DNA of 64,000 nt. Origin: Campylobacter blaseri. Its GTDB lineage: Bacteria; Campylobacterota; Campylobacteria; Campylobacterales; Campylobacteraceae. A program made the translations under genes and the position numbers. The stretch is from assembly GCF_013201895.1 (NCBI RefSeq), contig NZ_CP053841.1, positions 1,674,001 through 1,738,000 of the forward strand, read 5' to 3'. Below are positions 34,950 through 43,158 of this stretch, one piece after another; position 1 is the first letter of the stretch; each line of letters starts with the position of its first letter. The notes under the pieces are model-generated. The model saw nothing but the letters and a program-made list of their open reading frames with translations. It was not told the origin of the DNA and did not search any database.

Positions 34950-36872
34950 TCAAAAATTTGAAAATGCTAAAATTGCATTTTTTAAATCTTCTTTATCTGG
35001 ATGAGTTTCTGCTTTTTTCCATCTTGCTCTTCTTTCATCAGTGATTTTATGAACAGCTTTATCTCCCATTTTAATTGCCATATTTTTCATTATCTCTATA
35101 ACCTCAGGATCAATTGCCCCTTGACAGCAAAAAAGGTGAGTAACATTGTTACCTAAAATAGTAAAATACTCTTTTGATTTTTCTAAACACTCTTTTGCAT
35201 GCTCGCTATTTGGCTCAACTCCTGATGTAAAAAATATACCTAAAGTTTTATTTTTAATGTTTTCAGCTTTTTTCTTAGTTTTTGTATCCATAAAACCCTT
35301 GTCAACCCAAAAACCAAAAATAATTTTTTCATAATCATCAAAATCTCTTACATCATCTATATTTATAAGCTCATAATCTAAACTTTGCGCTATAGCTTCT
35401 GCAACTTTTTTTGTATTTCCTGTTTTTGATGAATAAATAACTACATTTTTCATTTTAATTTCCTTTTGTTTTTGTTTGCTCATATCTGGAATTTTACTAT
35501 GTAAATTCTGTTCATCAGTATAATGATGTGGCATACGCATCATATTTTCATTCATTTTCTTAGCTTTTTCTAACATATTTGGTGACATTTTATTAGTAAC
35601 TTCTGAATTTTTCATATGATGGTGTAGCATAGGTATAATATTCATATCAATATGTTTTATAAAATCTTTTTTTACTATTTTTGCAACTTCAACTGCTATC
35701 GTATTTCCCCAAAATATTCCATCTAAAGTGAAATTTATAGAGCCATTATTTATATAGACATATTTTTCAGCCTCTAATTTTTTAAAAAAGTTCATTAGCT
35801 CACCAAAAGTTTCACCACTTAAATAGCTTTTCACTTTCTCAAGGCTTATTTTATCATATTGAAACAAATTACAAAGTCGCTCAAATTCTATCTCAAATTT
35901 TGGAACTTTCGTAACTATTTGCATTCCCATTTTAGGCATAAACATTGAATACTCTGCAATTCTCCCACCTGCACCAACTCCAATAGGTAAAATATCAACA
36001 CCTTTATGGCTTAAAGTTATATATTTATATTTATCTCTTTTTGGTTGCAATATTTTTGTGTATTCTAAAAACTCAAACCTTTTATCTTTTAGCAAATCCT
36101 CTACAAAAGCATTATGAAGTTTTTTATCTTGTTCTAGATTATAGTATTTTTCGTCAAGCTCCTTACTAAGTTTTGAACCTGTAAAATACATCAAAGAGTA
36201 AAAGCTAACACTATCAATATTAAGCTCTTTAATTGTTTTAGAGTCATATAAAATATCTTTTATGTTCTGATTTGGATAATTGTATATAATATCAATACAT
36301 AAATTTCCACTAAAACGCTCTTTGATTTTCTCTATCTTGTTAATAGCCTGTTTTGCAGTTCCAACTCTGTTTAAAAACTTTCTTCCCTTATCATCAAAGC
36401 TTTGAATTCCAATACTATAACGATTTACACCCAAATTTGTCATCAAATTTATTTTGCTCATAGATAAATTATGCAAAGTAGTTTCGAAGCTGTACTCAAC
36501 CTCTTTTGAGATATTAAAAGATGCGTTTATCTTGTTTAAAATTTTCTCTAAATGTTTTTCTTTAAAAACAGTTGGCGTTCCACCACCAAAATATATACTT
36601 TTAATGCTTTTTTGTTGTATATATGGATAATCTTTATATTTATCAATTTGTGAGATTAAAAAATTACAATAATTATCAAGCTCATCTTCTAGTTTTGTTC
36701 TATTCATAGAGCAAAATGAACAGATATTGTCACAATATGGAATATGAAAATATATAACCATATTTTTATCTTTTGGTTTTTTTTGTAAAAACCTATCTAA
36801 CTCATTAAAACTACTCATAATTGGTGGGTTTAATCTTTCCCTATGATGATTTTTTATTCTTTCTTTAAACAT
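34950..36872 (-). CDS. hmuW: Radical-SAM heme-degrading enzyme (ChuW/HutW/HmuW-like) fused to a flavodoxin
   Basis: This 640-residue two-domain protein begins with a HemN-like radical SAM domain. It has the cluster motif C47-x3-C51-x2-C54 (YCDNICSFC), GGGTP (96-100) and the HemN-family YSIGIQSF (about 151-158). In ChuW/HutW this domain opens the heme ring without oxygen, releasing iron and making anaerobilin. Residues 404-473 form a Met/His-rich linker. From residue 474 there is a flavodoxin with the FMN phosphate loop SSKTGNT (481-487), a plausible electron donor for the radical SAM cluster. In Fusobacterium, as I recall, the equivalents HmuW and HmuF are separate proteins. It is last in the heme-uptake operon, 21 bases after the binding-protein gene. 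Coproporphyrinogen dehydrogenase is the alternative for the first domain, but context and fusion favour heme degradation. Confidence 0.85.
   Translation of the reverse strand: MFKERIKNHHRERLNPPIMSSFNELDRFLQKKPKDKNMVIYFHIPYCDNICSFCSMNRTKLEDELDNYCNFLISQIDKYKDYPYIQQKSIKSIYFGGGTPTVFKEKHLEKILNKINASFNISKEVEYSFETTLHNLSMSKINLMTNLGVNRYSIGIQSFDDKGRKFLNRVGTAKQAINKIEKIKERFSGNLCIDIIYNYPNQNIKDILYDSKTIKELNIDSVSFYSLMYFTGSKLSKELDEKYYNLEQDKKLHNAFVEDLLKDKRFEFLEYTKILQPKRDKYKYITLSHKGVDILPIGVGAGGRIAEYSMFMPKMGMQIVTKVPKFEIEFERLCNLFQYDKISLEKVKSYLSGETFGELMNFFKKLEAEKYVYINNGSINFTLDGIFWGNTIAVEVAKIVKKDFIKHIDMNIIPMLHHHMKNSEVTNKMSPNMLEKAKKMNENMMRMPHHYTDEQNLHSKIPDMSKQKQKEIKMKNVVIYSSKTGNTKKVAEAIAQSLDYELINIDDVRDFDDYEKIIFGFWVDKGFMDTKTKKKAENIKNKTLGIFFTSGVEPNSEHAKECLEKSKEYFTILGNNVTHLFCCQGAIDPEVIEIMKNMAIKMGDKAVHKITDERRARWKKAETHPDKEDLKNAILAFSNF
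35451..35466 (-). promoter_or_regulatory. Candidate internal ribosome site and start for free flavodoxin
   Basis: Inside the fused gene, AAAGGA (35466-35461, minus strand) precedes an in-frame ATG (35453-35451) by 7 bases. This Met (residue 474) is exactly the first residue of the flavodoxin domain (KNVVIYSSKTG follows). Initiation here would give a 167-residue flavodoxin from the same message. Confidence 0.5.
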
Positions 36873-36893
36873 ATTTTATATCTTTTTTAAAAT

Positions 36894-37691
36894 CTATTTA
36901 ATAAACTCGCTATAAATTTTTTCTATCTCGTTAATAATTCTAGGTGTTCCTCTTAATAATGAAGAGCCATTAATTATAAAAATTTTATTGTTTTTTACTG
37001 CATTTGTATGCCTTAAAATAGGATATTGTTTCAAAAAATCATCAACATTGCCATTGCTTACAACTAACATAAAATCAGGATTTTCCTCTAATAAATATTC
37101 AGGCGAAACAATTGGATTGCTACCTTTTAATTTTGAAGCAATATTTTTAATTCCCATAATTTTAAATATACTATCTGGTAATGTATCTTTTCCAAAACTA
37201 AGCAAATTAGTTGCTGAATAAAAAAATAGTGCTTTTTTGTCTTTCAATTTATCAAATTTAAGTGCATTTATTCTATTTTGAAAATCATCTATAATTTTTT
37301 TACTCTCTTTTTCTTTTACAACAAATTTTCCTATTTTAATTATATTCTTATAAATATCATCTATGCTATTTGCTTGTATCATTTCATGTTTAATGTTAAA
37401 TCTATCTAAATCATTTATGATAGAGCTTGAGTGATAACTAACCAAAACCAAATCAGGATTTATTTCTACAATTTTTTCTAAATTTGGTTTAATATAGGTT
37501 CCAATACTTGCTAGTTTTGCTACCTCTTCTTGTGGCCAAATATCACTACTTTGTGTTTTTGCAATGGCTGCAATACTATCTTGTGCTTCAAGCATAAAAA
37601 TTATCTCGATACTTGATGGCTCAAGAATCACGATATTCTTTGCAAAAAGTGCATTTATAGATAAAATTAAACTAAAAATTATTTTTTTCAT
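36894..37691 (-). CDS. Periplasmic heme-binding protein of the heme ABC transporter
   Basis: This 265-residue cluster A-II type substrate-binding protein (HmuT/ChuT/BtuF fold) has a signal peptide ending LFA (about residue 17). The core shows IVILEPSSIEIIFML at the N-terminus, the AKLASIGTYIKPNLEKIVEI segment (about 58-77) and NPDLVLVSYH (about 78-87), then a long linking helix. It carries heme from the outer membrane receptor to the FecCD permease. It is not a lipoprotein. It lies 15 bases after the receptor gene in the same operon. Siderophore specificity is possible in principle, but the receptor signature and downstream radical-SAM enzyme favour heme. Confidence 0.85.
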   Translation of the reverse strand: MKKIIFSLILSINALFAKNIVILEPSSIEIIFMLEAQDSIAAIAKTQSSDIWPQEEVAKLASIGTYIKPNLEKIVEINPDLVLVSYHSSSIINDLDRFNIKHEMIQANSIDDIYKNIIKIGKFVVKEKESKKIIDDFQNRINALKFDKLKDKKALFFYSATNLLSFGKDTLPDSIFKIMGIKNIASKLKGSNPIVSPEYLLEENPDFMLVVSNGNVDDFLKQYPILRHTNAVKNNKIFIINGSSLLRGTPRIINEIEKIYSEFIK

Positions 37692-37706
37692 ATTTTTCCC
37701 TCATAT

Positions 37707-40589
37707 TTAAAATTTATATTCAAAATCAATTTTGAAATTTCTGCCCGGTGAGTAGAATCTAGCCAAACCCTCACCTGTATCTTGATCTATTAAATTTGTT
37801 GTTCCAAAAGGTCTTATAGATCTTGCTGATTCCCAAGTTAGATATTTTTTATCAGTTATATTATATATACCGCCTCTAATAGTTAAGTTTTTAATAGGCT
37901 TTATATAACCTATAAGATCAACTACAGTATAATCATCACTTCTATATTTCATAGTAGTGTCAGTTTCACCTTGTTCTTTCCAAAACATATTATATGTATC
38001 TTTAGCTTTTTTCTTAGCAACGCTAGTCATATATAAATCGATTCCATATTTATTTAAAGGATCATTATATCCTAAGTTATACACAGATTTCATAGGATTT
38101 ATAGCATTCATAGGCATATCAATTTTATCTTTAACAGTTCCTTTTTGCTTAGTTAGTTTATAGCCAATATGAAATCCATCTAAAATATTGGTTAAAGCAC
38201 CTAAATTAAGTTTTGACTCAATTTCAATACCCTCTACTTTTGCATTATCTCTATTAAAATTTGCATATTTATAATAATCAACCCTAGAACCACCTGCCCA
38301 TTCTACATTTTTAGCCCCTAAAAAGACTAAGTCTATAAAGTTATCATAATCAGTTCTAAAAGCATTTATACTAAAATATCCATAATTTTCATTATGAAGA
38401 GTAAAAGATATCTCTTTTGTTTTTGAAGTTTCAGCTTCTAATGTAGGGTTTGGTATAATGGTAAAATCTGGATGTTGAAAAGTAAAATACAACTCATCAG
38501 AAGTTGGTGCCCTAAAGCCTTTTGAGTATTTAAGTTGAATCTTTAAATAATCTAGTGGATCTAAATTTAACCCTAGTTCATAAGAGTGGCTATTATACTT
38601 TTTAGGTTTTGATATAAAATCTATATTTTGTCTAATATTTTCTGCAATTTGCTTATCATTTGGTGGATAGTAATGTCCTGGATTCCACCAAATTTCCTCT
38701 CCTTTTGGCATAGGTATAAAAAGCCCTTTTACAGTATCATCTGGAATTTTTGGAGATTTACCATGTTCATATTTAGTTCTATATCTTAATATATCATATC
38801 TATATCCTAAATCAAAACTAATTTTATCATTTATATAAAGTTCATCATAAAAATATAGTGCAGTGTTTTTAATCTCCACTGGAATTAAAAAAGAAAATTC
38901 TGGATCTATTTTAGGGTTTAAATATGAATTTTTAACATTTTCTATTTGATTTGGCTTATTCCACGGAGTATTTCCTTCGAGTATATATTTTCCCCACCAC
39001 TTTGCATTTGCACCATCATAGCCTTGTCTATTTACCATACTTTTTTCAGTTTTACTATAAAGTCCTCCATACTCCAAATAATGGTCTAGATTAAAAGTTG
39101 TAAAAGATTTTGTTAAATCTAGATTAATCTGCTTAGTATCTGTGTTTAAATCCCTGTCTTTCCAATCCCTTTCAAGATATCCTTTTGAATTTGGAAGCAT
39201 TAAAAGCCACCCATACTCATCTGGAATTGACCTATATGTTTTTCCATTAACTGCCCATGTAGCCTCTCTATCTAATTTAAATTTTTTATGTACAATGGTC
39301 TTTCCTGTCGTATCATAGCCCGTCTTATATCCTTCTATCTCTTTTGAACAATCAAACACAGAACAATCAAACCACAACTGATTTAATCTTTTTGATGTTA
39401 AATCAGCATTGCTAAATAGAATTTTATTTCCTTTACTATCTACATATAGTTCTTTTCCTTCGCTATTTAACTCCGCCTTGTACTTACCGCCATATTTATC
39501 TACTAGTTGTCCATTTTTAAGATCTATTCCCTCTTTATTGGATACCTCTATGCAATTATTTCCACGACAATTTTCATCAGTTTTAGCTTTTGTTTTTATT
39601 TTTTGATTTGAAAAAGTAAGTTTTAGAGTATCCCAAAAAGGTGTAATATCATAATTTTCATATGTTAAAAAGTTATTTTTTCTCTCTACTTTGTCATCTG
39701 TATATCTTTTTCCAAGTTCTTGAAATGAATTTCCCCATCTAGTCAAGGTTAATGTATATGAGTAATCATTCCCTTGTGAATTTTTCTCATACATATCGGT
39801 TCCAATTGTAAAACGGTGATTTTCTGATGGATTAAAAGAAACTTTAACCAATGTGCTATCATAACTTATATTATATGGATCTGCTTTTTCTCTTTTTTTA
39901 CCAACTATACTATCATCATACCCTTTATACCCATAGTTTTTAGTCTCATGACCATCTCTTTTTGCTTTAACAAATAAAAAGTCAAAATATTTCACTTTAG
40001 CAGCAAGTGTTGTAGAAAATAATTTTTGAGAATTTGCACTAGAATAACCACTTTTAACACTAAAAAACCAATCTTTTTCAAGTAGATAATCTCTAGCATC
40101 TTTGGTTTCAAATATAACAGAACCACCAAGTGAGCCATTTCCTGTTTTAACAGAATTTGAACCTTTTTGGAAAGTAACTTGTTTTAAAGTTTCCATTTCA
40201 ACACCATTTTGAACATTGTTAAAATTTCCATATCCCATAAACAACTCTTTAAAACTCTGAGAAGAGAGTGTTTGAGCTTGATGTAAACCATCTATTACAG
40301 TAGCAACTCTGTTCTCCTCTGCCCCTCTTATATTATAACCACTACTTCCAAATCTGCCATCTCCTTCAACAATACTTATACCTGTTTCATACCTGACTAA
40401 ATCTTTTGAACTAGATACCTGTTCTTTGCTAAGTTTTTTAGAGGATTTTATATTTTTACCAACTTTTTTGTATGCTAAATTATCTTCTTCGCTTGCAGTT
40501 ACAGTAACTTGATTTAATGAAATCTCTTTTGCATTTAATAAAAAATTAGAAACACTAACTACAAATATCAGATAAAAATATCTTTTCAT
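37707..40589 (-). CDS. TonB-dependent heme/hemoglobin receptor
   Basis: This outer membrane receptor has 960 residues, longer than most. It has a signal peptide (1-20), an N-terminal TonB box/plug (LNQVTVTASEEDN, about 25-37), a plug ending near residue 160, and a 22-strand barrel ending in FEYKF with terminal Phe. The heme-receptor signature is visible: FRAP at 692-695, H706, and NPTL at 714-717, the FRAP/His/NPxL arrangement in which the His coordinates heme. Long extracellular loops with cysteines (DENCRGNNC around 340; CSVFDC around 410) may contact hemoprotein. The operon order is permease, ATPase, this receptor, binding protein, radical-SAM enzyme. Confidence 0.9.
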   Translation of the reverse strand: MKRYFYLIFVVSVSNFLLNAKEISLNQVTVTASEEDNLAYKKVGKNIKSSKKLSKEQVSSSKDLVRYETGISIVEGDGRFGSSGYNIRGAEENRVATVIDGLHQAQTLSSQSFKELFMGYGNFNNVQNGVEMETLKQVTFQKGSNSVKTGNGSLGGSVIFETKDARDYLLEKDWFFSVKSGYSSANSQKLFSTTLAAKVKYFDFLFVKAKRDGHETKNYGYKGYDDSIVGKKREKADPYNISYDSTLVKVSFNPSENHRFTIGTDMYEKNSQGNDYSYTLTLTRWGNSFQELGKRYTDDKVERKNNFLTYENYDITPFWDTLKLTFSNQKIKTKAKTDENCRGNNCIEVSNKEGIDLKNGQLVDKYGGKYKAELNSEGKELYVDSKGNKILFSNADLTSKRLNQLWFDCSVFDCSKEIEGYKTGYDTTGKTIVHKKFKLDREATWAVNGKTYRSIPDEYGWLLMLPNSKGYLERDWKDRDLNTDTKQINLDLTKSFTTFNLDHYLEYGGLYSKTEKSMVNRQGYDGANAKWWGKYILEGNTPWNKPNQIENVKNSYLNPKIDPEFSFLIPVEIKNTALYFYDELYINDKISFDLGYRYDILRYRTKYEHGKSPKIPDDTVKGLFIPMPKGEEIWWNPGHYYPPNDKQIAENIRQNIDFISKPKKYNSHSYELGLNLDPLDYLKIQLKYSKGFRAPTSDELYFTFQHPDFTIIPNPTLEAETSKTKEISFTLHNENYGYFSINAFRTDYDNFIDLVFLGAKNVEWAGGSRVDYYKYANFNRDNAKVEGIEIESKLNLGALTNILDGFHIGYKLTKQKGTVKDKIDMPMNAINPMKSVYNLGYNDPLNKYGIDLYMTSVAKKKAKDTYNMFWKEQGETDTTMKYRSDDYTVVDLIGYIKPIKNLTIRGGIYNITDKKYLTWESARSIRPFGTTNLIDQDTGEGLARFYSPGRNFKIDFEYKF

Positions 40590-40618
40590 AAAATCCCTTA
40601 ATTAATTTGTATTATCTT

Positions 40619-41386
40619 TTAATTAGCTATCACTACAGGTCTGTTTTTATGGTTAATTATTTCGCAATCTAAATCATAAATTTCTTTTAAAATTTCTTTA
40701 TTAAATAGTTTATTTGGTTCTCCAAAATACTTTATTTTACCATTTTTAACCATAGCAACTTTATCGCATATTAATGATGCTAAATTCAAGTCATGCAATA
40801 CTAAAACACATTTTATATTGCTATTTTTTGCAAGATTTCTACAAAATTTTAAAATTTGCACACTAAAATTTAAATCTAATGCTGATGTTGGCTCATCTAG
40901 CAAAAGAAATTCTGGATTACTCACTAAAGCCCTTGCTAAGATAACTCTTTGAAACTCGCCACCACTTAATGAGTTAGCAATTCTTTTTTTAAACTTATTT
41001 AAATCAAGCTTAGTTATAATCTCATCTACTGCCTTTAGGTCATCAATGCTATATCCGCTAAATGCATTTTTCATATGAGAATATCTTCCCATTAGTATTA
41101 TTTCTTCCACTAAAAGCGGCATAGAAAGTGCTGATTTTTGCGGAACAAACCCTATGATTTTACTGAGCTCTTTTAAGGAATATTCATCAATCTTTTTATT
41201 TTCTAATTTTATAATCCCACTACTTGGTTTATAAATTTGAAGTATATTTTTTAAAATTGTACTTTTTCCACAACCATTTGGTCCTAAAATTCCAACTATC
41301 TCACCACTTTTAACACCAAAACTTATATCTTTTAAAATTACTTTTTCACCAAATTTAAATGATAAGTTATCAACTTTTAAGCTCAA
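40619..41386 (-). CDS. Heme ABC transporter ATP-binding protein
   Basis: This 255-residue ATPase has Walker A GPNGCGKST (about 35-43), ABC signature LSGGEFQRV (about 138-146) and Walker B LLLDEPTSALD (about 159-169). It is a FepC/HmuV-type importer subunit. Its start overlaps the end of the permease gene by four bases, so the pair is coupled. Substrate is assigned from the operon. Confidence 0.92.
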   Translation of the reverse strand: MSLKVDNLSFKFGEKVILKDISFGVKSGEIVGILGPNGCGKSTILKNILQIYKPSSGIIKLENKKIDEYSLKELSKIIGFVPQKSALSMPLLVEEIILMGRYSHMKNAFSGYSIDDLKAVDEIITKLDLNKFKKRIANSLSGGEFQRVILARALVSNPEFLLLDEPTSALDLNFSVQILKFCRNLAKNSNIKCVLVLHDLNLASLICDKVAMVKNGKIKYFGEPNKLFNKEILKEIYDLDCEIINHKNRPVVIAN

Positions 41387-42357
41387 AAGACACCTCTTTT
41401 AGACTTTAGTGCCAAATATAGAAAAAATGGTGCGCCAAAAAATGCCGTAATCACTCCAATAGGAATCTCTGTTGGACTTAATATACTCTTACCTATATCA
41501 TCACATATTAGCAAAAAAATCCCACCAAAAACCGAAGATAAAGGTATTAAAATTGCATTATTAGATGTTCTTAAAAACATTCTTAAAGTATGAGGTATAA
41601 TTAAACCAACAAAGCCTATCATTCCAGTAAAAGCAACAGAAAAACTAACAGAGAGTGCTGACACAACCAATAGTCTTTTTTTAATTTTTTCTACATCTAC
41701 CCCAAGACTTTTTGCCTCTTCATCTCCGCTTAAAATTATATTTAACTCATCTCTTTTAATATAAAAATAAAATATTGTAAAAATTAATGGCACTATAAGC
41801 ATTGCTATCTTATTCCAAGAAGCGCCACCTAAATAACCCATCATCCAAGCAACTATTTTAAAACTCTCTTCGCCTATTAAATACGTTGCAAAAGAGGTAA
41901 ATGCTCCTAAAAAAGATGAAAAAGCTATCCCCGTTATTAAAAGAGTTGCTATGTTATTTGCCTTTTTATATATTACAAATATCAAAAAAGAAAGTCCAGC
42001 AGAAGCTATAAAAGCAAATAAACCATAAAAAATATCTGGTAATTTTAAAAAATATGCTATAACTGCACCAAATGTAGCACTTGAAGCAATCCCTATAATA
42101 TAAGGATCAGCTAATGGATTTAAAAAAACACTCTGTGTTACAACTCCACTACTTGCTAATAGCATTCCTATTAAAAATGCCATTATTACTCTAGGGATAC
42201 GAATCTCTAATAAAATAATGCTTTTAGCGTTTTTTACATCTCCATTAAGTAGATTTATAATATCGGAAAATCCAATATCAGCACCACCTAAAAATAATGA
42301 TAAAAACATCAAAAATATACTAATTATTATTAATAAAAACAGATAATATTTTTTCAT
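41383..42357 (-). CDS. Heme ABC transporter permease, FecCD family
   Basis: This 324-residue protein has about ten transmembrane helices. FecCD landmarks are RIPRVIMAFLIGMLLASSGV (about 53-72), NPLADPYIIGI (about 80-90), and the coupling-helix region GDEEAKSLGVDVEKIK (about 210-225), ending with GFVGLIIPHTLRM (about 249-261). It forms the inner-membrane pore for heme (BtuC/HmuU type). It is the first gene of the heme operon; a Fur-box-like sequence lies about 190-210 bases upstream, in the gap shared with divergent hutX. Confidence 0.92.
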   Translation of the reverse strand: MKKYYLFLLIIISIFLMFLSLFLGGADIGFSDIINLLNGDVKNAKSIILLEIRIPRVIMAFLIGMLLASSGVVTQSVFLNPLADPYIIGIASSATFGAVIAYFLKLPDIFYGLFAFIASAGLSFLIFVIYKKANNIATLLITGIAFSSFLGAFTSFATYLIGEESFKIVAWMMGYLGGASWNKIAMLIVPLIFTIFYFYIKRDELNIILSGDEEAKSLGVDVEKIKKRLLVVSALSVSFSVAFTGMIGFVGLIIPHTLRMFLRTSNNAILIPLSSVFGGIFLLICDDIGKSILSPTEIPIGVITAFFGAPFFLYLALKSKRGVF

Positions 42358-42548
42358 TTATACTTCAATACTGATTTTTTAATAAAAAATATCTTTACCA
42401 CTCTCAACAACTCCTCAAAAGAAATTACCTTGCTTACCAAAAATTCTAAAATTAATATCAATTTTAATTTTTGATATCATTAATTTAAAAACTATCTTAC
42501 CTACTTATTTATTAAAGTTTTATTAATGTTTATTAAACTGTTTATTTA

Positions 42549-42570
42549 TATAATGATAATTATTTTAAAT
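42549..42570. promoter_or_regulatory. Fur-box-like site between the heme operon and hutX
   Basis: TATAATGATAATTATTTTAA (42549-42568) contains two to three NAT(A/T)AT-type hexamers as in Fur boxes (GATAATGATAATCATTATC consensus). It lies about 55 bases before hutX. The rest of the 42358-42578 gap is AT-rich, with TTTATTAA repeats at 42506-42540. The call is by eye. Confidence 0.6.
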
Positions 42571-42623
42571 ATAATTTAATGATATTTCTAGTAATATTAA
42601 AAACTAATTTTAAAAGGCTATAT

Positions 42624-43118
42624 ATGAAAGATTTAAAGCAAAAAGTTGATGAGTTGTTTCAAGATAAGAAAATGTCTGTTTATGAGGCTTCTAAAATACT
42701 TCAAGTTAGTGAATTTGATATTTTAAATTTAAAAGATGAGAATGAATTTAAGCTAGTAAGTGGAGATAAATTTTTAGAGATTATAGAGGATTTAGGCTCT
42801 TGGGGTGAGGTTGTATTTATCAAAAATACCCCCGAATTTATAATAGAAATAAAGCTCAAAATTGACACACCAAAACAAGCAAGAGGTTTTTATAATTTTA
42901 ATGGAAATAGCGGATTTTTAGGTGGGCACTTAAAAGAAGATGCTATTGCAAATATAGGTTTTGTTAGCACAAAATTTATGGGTTTTCTTGGTCATAGTTT
43001 GCATTTTTATGATAAAAACAATAATTCTATTTTTAAAATATTTGTTAGCCGTGATGAAAAAATGCAACTAAACAAAACTCAAGAAGAGAAATTTTTTAGA
43101 CTAAAAAATAGGTTCTAG
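42624..43118 (+). CDS. hutX: HutX/ChuX-type intracellular heme carrier
   Basis: This 164-residue cytosolic heme-utilisation protein of the HutX/ChuX (HuvX) family binds incoming heme and passes it to the degrading enzyme or chaperones. Family features are an N-terminal helix-turn-helix-like stretch (YEASKILQVSEFDILNL), EIIEDLGSWGEVVFI (about 45-59), and the C-terminal MGFLGHSLHFYDKNNNSIFKIFV block (about 116-138; quoted for its His residues). I start at ATG 42624, with AAAAGG upstream; the longer frame to 42579 is unsupported. It is transcribed away from the heme operon. No HutZ/ChuZ-type O2-dependent heme oxygenase is nearby. Confidence 0.82.
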   Translation: MKDLKQKVDELFQDKKMSVYEASKILQVSEFDILNLKDENEFKLVSGDKFLEIIEDLGSWGEVVFIKNTPEFIIEIKLKIDTPKQARGFYNFNGNSGFLGGHLKEDAIANIGFVSTKFMGFLGHSLHFYDKNNNSIFKIFVSRDEKMQLNKTQEEKFFRLKNRF

Positions 43119-43123
43119 CCATG

Positions 43124-43158
43124 AAAACAAGCTATTTTATCTCCAGGTAGCTTGTTTT
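43124..43158. terminator. Bidirectional terminator between hutX and the exporter gene
   Basis: AAAACAAGCTA (43124-43134) and TAGCTTGTTTT (43148-43158) form an 11-bp stem with A/T tails on both sides. It overlaps the last codons of the convergent ABC exporter gene. Confidence 0.75.

Noticed and set aside
34950-36872. Coproporphyrinogen dehydrogenase HemN for heme synthesis
   Set aside because: Location at the end of a heme-uptake operon, flavodoxin fusion and the neighbouring HutX gene favour heme degradation. A tree would settle it.
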